This document shows positions 39,521 through 45,685 of a stretch of DNA of 45,685 nt, in pieces; the stretch's first letter is position 1, and every line of letters begins with the position of its first letter. The notes below the pieces were generated by a model. It was not told the DNA's origin. It was given only the letters and a program-made list of their open reading frames with translations, and made no database searches. A program made the translations under genes and the position numbers. This DNA comes from Hyphomicrobiales bacterium (lineage in GTDB: Bacteria > Pseudomonadota > Alphaproteobacteria > Rhizobiales > Beijerinckiaceae), in assembly GCA_025351165.1 (NCBI GenBank), contig JANXWK010000018.1, positions 1 through 45,685 of the forward strand, given 5' to 3'.

Positions 39521-40595
39521 TCTGTTTCAGTTAATGCGTCCAATCATGCATTTGCTTGACGGCGAACACGCACACCGTATGAGCATTCAAGCGCTTAACC
39601 TCGTGCCCTTTTCAAGAAATACACGTTTATTTCCTCTTTTGCCAGTTGAAGCGTTTGGGCTTTCATTTGCCAACCCGCTTGGGCTGGCTGCTGGATTTGA
39701 CAAGAATGCAGAAGTTGTGGCTCCTGTTTTAAAACTTGGCTTTGGCTTTACGGAAGTTGGCGGCGTTACCCCCTTGCCTCAACCAGGTAATCCAAAGCCT
39801 CGCGTATTTCGGTTACCCAAAGATAAAGCTGTAATCAATCGCTATGGATTGAACAGTGCGGGTATGGATGTTGTGCGAGCACGACTTGAGTTTAGAAAGC
39901 TTGAACAGCATAACCGCCAATCTGGTAGTGTTGGTGTCAATATTGGGGCAAATAAAGACAGCCCTGATCGGGTTGGGGATTATGTGTCCTTGGTCAAGGG
40001 CTTATCGGATGTTGCTGATTATATTAGTGTCAATATATCCTCGCCCAACACACCAGGATTGCGCAATCTTCAAGGTAAAGCTGAACTTGATGCCCTTTTA
40101 GCTCGTGTGATGGAGGCAAAAACAACCTGTCCAATTCTAGTAAAAATTGCACCCGATCTTGAGCTATCTGATTTGGATGATGTGATCGAGGTGGCAAAAA
40201 AGCGTGGAATTGATGGTTTGATTATATCCAACACTACAATTGCACGCCCATTAAATTTGCTTGAAACAAAGCTGAGTGCTGAAACTGGTGGCTTGTCAGG
40301 ACAGCCAGTTTTTGTGCGTTCCACATGGTTGCTTGCACACACTTACCAGCGGGTTGAGAGCGCATTTCCTCTCATTGGTGTTGGTGGTATTGGTTGCGCT
40401 GATACTGCGTGGACAAAAATATGCGCAGGGGCCACGCTTTTGCAGCTTTACACGGCGCTGATTTATGAAGGACCAGCTTTGGTTGGACGCATCTTGCATG
40501 GGCTGGAGGCTAGGCTAAAAGAAAAGGGCTTTGCCAGCCTTCAAGAGGCTGTGGGATGCAGGGCAAGAAAGATTGGCAAGAGAGATTGGCAATAG
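39513..40595 (+). CDS. pyrD: Dihydroorotate dehydrogenase (quinone), class 2
   Basis: The membrane-associated flavoenzyme oxidises dihydroorotate to orotate and reduces ubiquinone. 360 residues: the N-terminal amphipathic helices (PDLFQLMRPIMHLLDGEHAHRMSIQAL) mark class 2. FMN and substrate motifs are FANPLGLAAGFDKNAE, GGVTPLPQPGNPKPRVFRL, NRYGLNSAGMD, VNIGANK, the catalytic-serine motif VNISSPNTPGLRNLQ and IGVGGI. The C-terminus is slightly extended. Convergent with pyrF, 15 bases apart, so two steps of UMP synthesis lie tail-to-tail. Confidence 0.97.
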   Translation: MPDLFQLMRPIMHLLDGEHAHRMSIQALNLVPFSRNTRLFPLLPVEAFGLSFANPLGLAAGFDKNAEVVAPVLKLGFGFTEVGGVTPLPQPGNPKPRVFRLPKDKAVINRYGLNSAGMDVVRARLEFRKLEQHNRQSGSVGVNIGANKDSPDRVGDYVSLVKGLSDVADYISVNISSPNTPGLRNLQGKAELDALLARVMEAKTTCPILVKIAPDLELSDLDDVIEVAKKRGIDGLIISNTTIARPLNLLETKLSAETGGLSGQPVFVRSTWLLAHTYQRVESAFPLIGVGGIGCADTAWTKICAGATLLQLYTALIYEGPALVGRILHGLEARLKEKGFASLQEAVGCRARKIGKRDWQ

Positions 40596-40610
40596 AGGTT
40601 GGCAATAATT

Positions 40611-41306
40611 TTAAATTTTAGTTGCAGACATTTCCGCCATAATCGCCTCAACCGCTGCACGTGGATGGCTCGCGTTTGTAATTGGCCTTCCAATAACCAG
40701 ATAATCAGCGCCTGCCTGAACTGCATCTGCTGGTGTCATTACGCGTTTTTGATCGCCAAAATCGCTGCCAGTTGGACGGATGCCAGGGGTTACAATTTTT
40801 AAGGTTTGTCCAATGGATTTTCTAACATTTGCAATGTCTGTCGCTGAGCAGATCAGCCCGTCAATACCAATATTCTTGGCTTGATTGGCGCGAGTAATTA
40901 CCAACTCACTGACACCACACGCATAGCCTGCCCTTTTTAGATCATCATCATCCATAGAGGTCATGACAGTCACACCTAAAATCTGCGTATCTGTACCTTT
41001 GCGCCCTTTATGTGCCGCTTCCATTGTCTGGGGATAGGCATGAACTGTCAGAAATGTTGCACCTAGATCTGCCACGCGTGCTGTTGCCATTTCAACCGTG
41101 TGGGGAATATCATGCAGTTTGAGATCAAGAAAAACTTTTTTACCTTTGGCAACGAGTGATTTAACCAGTGGCAGGCCACCTGCATAGGTTAATTCCATGC
41201 CAATTTTATAAAAACTTACTGCATCGCCTAGGGTTTCCACCATCTTTTCGGCCTGATAAACAGTAGGCAAGTCCAAAGCGACTATAATTCTGTTTTTCAA
41301 AGCCAT
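40611..41306 (-). CDS. pyrF: Orotidine 5'-phosphate decarboxylase
   Basis: Last step of UMP synthesis. 231 residues, TIM barrel. The catalytic Asp-Lys-Asp array is in LDLKLHDIPHTV (Asp61, Lys63, Asp66). VALDLP at the start and VTPGIRPTGSDFGDQKRVMTPADAVQAGADYLVIGRPI at the phosphate-binding end are canonical. Its ATG overlaps the pmtA stop by one base (TAATG), so it is the last member of the dnaJ-pmtA-pyrF array. Confidence 0.97.
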   Translation of the reverse strand: MALKNRIIVALDLPTVYQAEKMVETLGDAVSFYKIGMELTYAGGLPLVKSLVAKGKKVFLDLKLHDIPHTVEMATARVADLGATFLTVHAYPQTMEAAHKGRKGTDTQILGVTVMTSMDDDDLKRAGYACGVSELVITRANQAKNIGIDGLICSATDIANVRKSIGQTLKIVTPGIRPTGSDFGDQKRVMTPADAVQAGADYLVIGRPITNASHPRAAVEAIMAEMSATKI

Positions 41307-41914
41307 TACAAAGCCGTCTGCTTTTTATAAACCCAGACCTTTGCTGGTGGAATGTTCATCCAAATACGGGATGAGGATTCTGCACTGAAACTGACTGTTG
41401 AACTGGAAGAGTTCAAGGGTATCGGAGATGCGGCTGAATAGGTAAACTGGATGAAGGGCGCGCCCTCTTCTGAAAGATCAAAGGCTTCCTTTAAAAGGCT
41501 TAAACGCTGATCCTGTGGCTTTGTAAGAAGAGGAAGGCTTGAAACAATAGCAGATGCTTTTTGCTGCATCATAGCTCCAACTGTTTGTTTTAATGTGTAT
41601 GCGTCCCCTTGAATAATCATTGCTTTGGGAAAGCGTTGCCTTAAAAGCTCACAGAATTCCAGGCTGTACTCCAATAGAACAAGCCGTTCCTCGGCGACAC
41701 CGTGTTTTATGAGCGCTTTAGTAACGGGGCCCGTACCTGGCCCTATTTCAAGCACTGGAGCAGTGCTGTCACCGTTAACGTAACTCGCCATTTTATGCGC
41801 CAAGGCTTTGCCAGAGGGAGAAACAGCACCTGTTACAAGTGGACGCTGAAACCACGAGCGCAAGAAGCGCATATTGTTACTAATTTCAGTCTGCAATTTT
41901 TGGGGTGAATTCAT
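41306..41914 (-). CDS. pmtA: Phospholipid N-methyltransferase (PmtA-like)
   Basis: 202 residues. It has the SAM-binding motif VLEIGPGTGPVTKALI near 55-70, YSLEFCELLRQRFPKAMIIQGDA, and the later motif SSLPLLTKP. The N-terminal RFLRSWFQRPLVTGAVSPSGKALAH is typical of rhizobial PmtA. PmtA methylates phosphatidylethanolamine three times to phosphatidylcholine at the membrane. The dnaJ-pmtA-pyrF context is that of rhizobia. The related rRNA dimethyltransferase KsgA is excluded by length and context. Confidence 0.88.
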   Translation of the reverse strand: MNSPQKLQTEISNNMRFLRSWFQRPLVTGAVSPSGKALAHKMASYVNGDSTAPVLEIGPGTGPVTKALIKHGVAEERLVLLEYSLEFCELLRQRFPKAMIIQGDAYTLKQTVGAMMQQKASAIVSSLPLLTKPQDQRLSLLKEAFDLSEEGAPFIQFTYSAASPIPLNSSSSTVSFSAESSSRIWMNIPPAKVWVYKKQTAL

Positions 41915-41979
41915 GGATTACAGGCCTTAATTCATATTAATTAATCAGGTGGCATTTTTAAAATTACAACTCAGCAATA

Positions 41980-43110
41980 CTATGTTCCAAAAAACTCTTT
42001 TACACGCCCGAAAAATCCTGCCGCTTCTGGCTGTGTTTTATGAGACGATTCAGTTTCAAATTCCGACAAAAGTTCTCTTTGACGTTTTGTCAGATGCTGA
42101 GGTGTTTCTACAACTGTCTGGATATAAAGATCACCAAAATCTTTTGACCGCAAGACAGGCATACCTTTACCACGTAATCTGAACTGTTTACCTGACTGTG
42201 TGCCTTCTGGAATTTTAACCGAGGCTTCACCGCCATTAACTGTTGGCACTTTAACGTCTGACCCTAGAGCAGCACCCACCATTGAAATAGGCACCTGGCA
42301 AAATAAATCTGCACCCTCGCGCTGATAAAATCCGTGCGGTTTCAATGAAAGAAAAATGTAAAGATCTCCAGTTGGACCACCACGCGCTCCAGCCTCTCCT
42401 TCGCCGCTTAGGCGGATGCGTGTTCCATCCTCAACTCCAGCTGGAATATTAACAGATAACGTCCGATCTTTCATGACGCGACCTGCACCAGAGCAGTTTG
42501 GACAGGGGTTGTCTATAACCTCACCACGACCTGCACAATTTGGACAGGTTCGTTCAATAGCGAAAAATCCCTGGCTTGCCCGAACGCGCCCTGCCCCACC
42601 ACATGTTGAACATGTACGAGGCTTTGATCCCTGTTTAGCGCCAGTGCCGGTACACGACTCGCATGTTACAGCAGTTGGCACCTTGATTGAGGCAGATTTG
42701 CCCGTAAATGCCTCTTCAAGCGTAATCTCCATATTGTAGCGCATATCAGCACCACGTTCACGCCCGCCTCCTTGCGCACGACGTCCACCACCCCCGCCAA
42801 AAACATCCCCAAACAAATCTTCGAAAATGTCAGACATTGAGCCGCTGCCAAAGCCCTCAAATCCACCTTGCCCACTGTTGCCATTTTCAAATGCTGCATG
42901 GCCAAAACGATCATAGGCTGCACGCTTTTGGCCGTCAGACAGCATTTGATAGGCTTCATTCAGCTCTTTGAAACGGCGCTCGGCGTCTTTATCACCTGGA
43001 TGTCGGTCTGGATGGCAGGCCATGGCTGATTTGCGGAAAGCGGCTTTAAGCTCTGCATCAGTTGCAGATTTTTTGACGCCCAGTATTTCATAAAAATCAC
43101 GTTTCGACAT
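41980..43110 (-). CDS. dnaJ: Chaperone protein DnaJ
   Basis: 376 residues, type I Hsp40, which stimulates DnaK ATPase and delivers substrates. The J domain at 1-70 has HPD in [11 protein letters not shown] Gly/Phe-rich region follows ([27 protein letters not shown]). The zinc domain has four CxxCxGxG motifs ([32 protein letters not shown]), then the C-terminal substrate domains ([23 protein letters not shown]). AGGGG lies before the ATG. It is 217 bases downstream of dnaK with a hairpin between. Confidence 0.98.
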   Translation of the reverse strand: MSKRDFYEILGVKKSATDAELKAAFRKSAMACHPDRHPGDKDAERRFKELNEAYQMLSDGQKRAAYDRFGHAAFENGNSGQGGFEGFGSGSMSDIFEDLFGDVFGGGGGRRAQGGGRERGADMRYNMEITLEEAFTGKSASIKVPTAVTCESCTGTGAKQGSKPRTCSTCGGAGRVRASQGFFAIERTCPNCAGRGEVIDNPCPNCSGAGRVMKDRTLSVNIPAGVEDGTRIRLSGEGEAGARGGPTGDLYIFLSLKPHGFYQREGADLFCQVPISMVGAALGSDVKVPTVNGGEASVKIPEGTQSGKQFRLRGKGMPVLRSKDFGDLYIQTVVETPQHLTKRQRELLSEFETESSHKTQPEAAGFFGRVKEFFGT

Positions 43111-43273
43111 TATACCCCTGATAGAACCTTACTATGCCTGAACTTTGGCCTGAACCTTGGTAATTACCTACTCTAAAGCACGTTCCGTTCCCATGTTTAT
43201 AGACCGTATGTCTTTGGCTAATCACACTAGTCAGTACAAGCACTACATAAATTCTGACTGATTTAACATGAAA

Positions 43274-43301
43274 CCTCCCTCACCTTTTAAGATGAGAGAG
43301 G
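43274..43301 (-). terminator. Hairpin between dnaK and dnaJ (weak terminator or processing site)
   Basis: On the minus strand CCTCTCTCA (43301-43293) pairs with TGAGGGAGG (43282-43274) with one mismatch around a ten-base loop, followed by TTTCATG. The short T-run suggests partial termination, lowering dnaJ relative to dnaK, or a stabilising 3' hairpin. Confidence 0.55.
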
Positions 43302-43327
43302 CAATAGCAAAAACGTAAAACACGCAC

Positions 43328-45259
43328 TTAAGCCCGCTTTTTCTTGTCCTTGGCATCAACTTCTTCAAAGTCAGCGTCGATTACATCATCGCCTGCACCA
43401 TGTTTTTTAGCATCGGCTTTTGCAGCTTCTGCCTCTGCAGCTTCACTTGCCTCAGCGCTTGCCTTGTACATGGCCTCGCCCAGCTTCATCGACAGGGTCA
43501 TTAGCTCCTGTGTTTTGGATGTGATTGCTTCACTATCATCAGATGTAACAGCTTCACGCAGGGCAGTGATGGCCTTGCTGATCGCTTCTTTTTCAGATTC
43601 TTCGGCCTTGTCACCATATTCTGCGACTGATTTTTCAGTAGTATGAATAAGAGACTCAGCCTGGTTTTTGGCCTCTACCAATGCACGACGCTTCTTGTCT
43701 TCGTCTGCGTTAGCCTCAGCTTCTTTCACCATCTTGTCAATTTCAGCATCTGAGAGGCCGCCTGATGCCTGAATACGTATAGCCTGTTCCTTGTTGGTCG
43801 CCTTGTCTTTGGCGGTTACATTCACAATACCATTAGCATCAATATCGAAAGTTACCTCTACCTGCGGCACACCACGAGGCGCTGGTGGAAGACCCATCAG
43901 GTCAAACTGGCCAAGACTCTTGTTGTCCGCTGCCATTTCGCGCTCGCCTTGTGAGACACGAATGGTTACCGCGCTCTGATTATCTTCAGCAGTTGAGAAA
44001 ACCTGGCTCTTTTTTGTTGGAATTGTAGTATTGCGATCAATCAGACGTGTAAATACACCACCTAATGTTTCAATGCCAAGTGAAAGCGGGGTTACATCCA
44101 GCAGCAACACATCTTTTACATCGCCTTGAAGAACGCCTGCCTGAACAGCTGCACCAATGGCTACAACTTCATCAGGGTTCACACCCTTGTGAGGCTCTTT
44201 ACCAAAGAAGTTTTTCACAATTTCCTGCACTTTTGGCATACGGGTCATACCGCCAACCAAAACCACCTCATCAATCTCGTTTGCTGAAATGCCAGCGTCT
44301 TTGATTGCCTTGCGGCATGGCTCAACTGTGCGCTGAATAAGATCGTCAACAAGGGCTTCGAACTTGGACCGTGTCAACTTCATGGCAAGATGTTTTGGCC
44401 CGCTTGCGTCTGCTGTAATATATGGCAGGTTAATTTCAGTTTGCGCAGTGGAGGACAATTCAATCTTGGCTTTTTCAGCGGCTTCTTTTAAACGCTGGAG
44501 AGCCAGTTTGTCTTTTTTGAGATCAATACCCTGCTCTTTTTTAAATTCATCCGCAAGATACTCAACCAGGCGCATGTCAAAGTCTTCACCACCAAGGAAT
44601 GTATCACCGTTGGTCGATTTAACTTCAAACACGCCATCGCCAATTTCAAGGATGGATACGTCAAATGTACCACCGCCCAAATCATATACAACAATAGTGC
44701 CTGATGAACGCTTGTCGAGGCCATAGGCAAGAGCAGCAGCTGTTGGCTCGTTGATGATGCGCAGCACTTCAAGACCAGCAATTTTGCCTGCATCTTTTGT
44801 TGCCTGGCGCTGTGCATCGTTGAAGTAGGCTGGAACAGTAATAACGGCCTGCTCAACTTTTGTTCCCAAATAGGCTTCTGCTGTTTCTTTCATTTTAATC
44901 AAAGTAAAAGCAGAAATCTGGCTTGGGGAATATTCCTTTTTATCAGCCTCTACCCATGCATCGCCATTACTGTTTTTAACAATTTTGTACGGTACCAATG
45001 CCTGGTCTTTTTTAGTTACTGGATCGTTGTAAGGACGGCCAATCAGACGCTTGATTGCAAAAAATGTTTTTTCTGGGTTGGTTACGCCCTGGCGTTTAGC
45101 AGGCTGACCCACCAAGCGCTCGCCATCGTCTGTAAACGCAACGATTGAGGGCGTTGTGCGCGCGCCTTCTGCATTTTCAATAACTTTTGGTGTTGAGCCC
45201 TCCATGACAGCAACACAGGAATTTGTTGTTCCCAAATCAATACCAATTACTTTAGCCAT
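43328..45259 (-). CDS. dnaK: Chaperone protein DnaK (Hsp70)
   Basis: 643 residues from ATG 45259. The frame stays open 13 codons upstream, but the protein must start at [15 protein letters not shown] and GGGG lies nine bases before that ATG. Nucleotide-binding domain motifs: [45 protein letters not shown] and [17 protein letters not shown]. The linker [19 protein letters not shown] follows, then the substrate-binding domain and a helical lid ending in [11 protein letters not shown]. Full length. Led by a heat-shock-type promoter and a 5' hairpin, both upstream. Confidence 0.98.
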   Translation of the reverse strand: MAKVIGIDLGTTNSCVAVMEGSTPKVIENAEGARTTPSIVAFTDDGERLVGQPAKRQGVTNPEKTFFAIKRLIGRPYNDPVTKKDQALVPYKIVKNSNGDAWVEADKKEYSPSQISAFTLIKMKETAEAYLGTKVEQAVITVPAYFNDAQRQATKDAGKIAGLEVLRIINEPTAAALAYGLDKRSSGTIVVYDLGGGTFDVSILEIGDGVFEVKSTNGDTFLGGEDFDMRLVEYLADEFKKEQGIDLKKDKLALQRLKEAAEKAKIELSSTAQTEINLPYITADASGPKHLAMKLTRSKFEALVDDLIQRTVEPCRKAIKDAGISANEIDEVVLVGGMTRMPKVQEIVKNFFGKEPHKGVNPDEVVAIGAAVQAGVLQGDVKDVLLLDVTPLSLGIETLGGVFTRLIDRNTTIPTKKSQVFSTAEDNQSAVTIRVSQGEREMAADNKSLGQFDLMGLPPAPRGVPQVEVTFDIDANGIVNVTAKDKATNKEQAIRIQASGGLSDAEIDKMVKEAEANADEDKKRRALVEAKNQAESLIHTTEKSVAEYGDKAEESEKEAISKAITALREAVTSDDSEAITSKTQELMTLSMKLGEAMYKASAEASEAAEAEAAKADAKKHGAGDDVIDADFEEVDAKDKKKRA

Positions 45260-45391
45260 ATTTTTTGCCCCTTTTGCAGCAGAGACTGAAACCCCCATCA
45301 GGCAGCTTCAACCTTGATAACAGTTTAATCCAAGTTATAACGCCAGGATACCACTCCTGATCGCAACGTGAATGTTAAGTTAATCTATCTG

Positions 45392-45410
45392 GACCCTGAG
45401 ATTCAGGGTC
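45392..45410 (-). promoter_or_regulatory. Perfect hairpin at the probable 5' end of the dnaK transcript
   Basis: GACCCTGA (45392-45399) and TCAGGGTC (45403-45410) are a perfect 8-bp inverted repeat with a three-base loop. The predicted transcription start from the heat-shock promoter falls near 45412, so the hairpin would be the first structure of the mRNA, about 130 bases before the start codon. It is not a CIRCE element. Confidence 0.6.
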
Positions 45411-45418
45411 GTTGAGGG

Positions 45419-45448
45419 TATATAGGGGCGTGTTTGACGCAGCGCAAG
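45419..45448 (-). promoter_or_regulatory. Putative RpoH (sigma-32) promoter of dnaK
   Basis: On the minus strand CTTG (45448-45445, in CACTTGCGC) is followed after 16 bases by CCCCTATATA (45428-45419). This fits the alphaproteobacterial heat-shock consensus (CTTG, then C-rich CCYTATNT at -10). The predicted start is about seven bases after the -10 box, leaving an untranslated leader of about 150 bases. Confidence 0.7.
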
Positions 45449-45626
45449 TGAGACTTGTCACAGAGTTGTGGGAGATTTAAAAAATATGTTTCAGAACCAC
45501 ATTTTTTCATATCTTGTAAGGCTGGTGTAAGATTGGGGGTTTAAACAGGATTTACAAAGTCAGTACGGTTGCATTTTATAGCTATAAATCCAGGTCCAAC
45601 GTGACCAATAAAAACAGGATAAGAAC

Positions 45627-45685
45627 ATGAGCACTATCAACAACGCGGCACCCGTGCAGACACAAATTGCCTATACTCAACCCTC
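45627..45685 (+). CDS. Start of an unidentified gene (partial)
   Basis: ATG 45627 is preceded by AGGATAAGAAC, a good ribosome binding site. The 19 codons before the window ends read MSTINNAAPVQTQIAYTQP and match nothing I recognise. It is divergent from dnaK. Too short for a functional statement. Confidence 0.5.
   Translation, partial: MSTINNAAPVQTQIAYTQP

Overview
The window reads as chromosomal DNA of a low-GC alphaproteobacterium of the order Hyphomicrobiales (Rhizobiales). The evidence is gene content and order. The F1 ATP synthase genes (atpHAGDC) stand apart from any F0 genes. A 6S RNA lies directly before the 5-formyltetrahydrofolate cyclo-ligase gene, and a 4.5S RNA lies before dnaX-ybaB-recR. 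Other order-typical groups are rpiA-DUF2059-gor, DUF952-pyrD, hisD-UPF0262-low-molecular-weight phosphatase, and dnaK-dnaJ-pmtA-pyrF. Coding and especially intergenic DNA is A+T-rich for this order. I cannot name the genus.

Layout. 1-1318: the 3' end of ptsN, tRNA-Cys (-), tRNA-Arg (+) and gene-free DNA. 1319-6610 (-): atpH-atpA-atpG-[two-TM membrane protein]-atpD-atpC. The membrane gene inside the ATP synthase operon is the most unexpected insertion. 6850-8501 (+): 6S RNA, fau and an alpha/beta hydrolase. 8549-10140 (-): two tandem paralogous secreted cysteine-containing proteins of unknown function. 10381-13841: a sensor histidine kinase, cobT and cobS (last steps of cobalamin assembly). 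13838-17781 (-): an envelope OmpA/BON-like protein, a membrane BON-like/helix-hairpin-helix-like protein, and dusA. 17782-26313 (-): rpiA, DUF2059, gor, an Atm1-type ABC exporter, pheS and pheT. 26384-31627: an orphan ORF, a DUF6460 protein, 4.5S RNA, dnaX, ybaB, recR, and a double cold-shock-domain protein with a structured leader and a clear terminator. 31787-38120 (-): a small basic ORF and murA, then hisD, UPF0262, phosphatase and a YddA/BclA-like ABC transporter, with a small secreted-protein gene (+) between murA and hisD. 38222-40595: a LexA-like S24 regulator (-), then DUF952 and pyrD (+). 40611-45259 (-): dnaK, dnaJ, pmtA and pyrF, with a heat-shock-type promoter and a hairpin at the probable 5' end of the dnaK transcript. 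45627-end (+): start of an unidentified gene.

How it fits together: most of the window is core housekeeping (energy, folate, B12, tRNA charging and modification, redox, replication clamp loading, recombination, cell wall, histidine and pyrimidine synthesis, protein folding). I see no prophage, insertion sequence, CRISPR array or integron. The less understood material consists of small insertions in conserved clusters: the atp membrane protein, the secreted paralog pair, the OmpA/BON-HhH pair, the orphan next to rpiA, and the small secreted protein next to murA. No complete undescribed system can be claimed from sequence alone. The OmpA/BON-HhH pair and the atp insertion are the best candidates for follow-up. 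Family names come from recognition of motifs and order, not from database searches.
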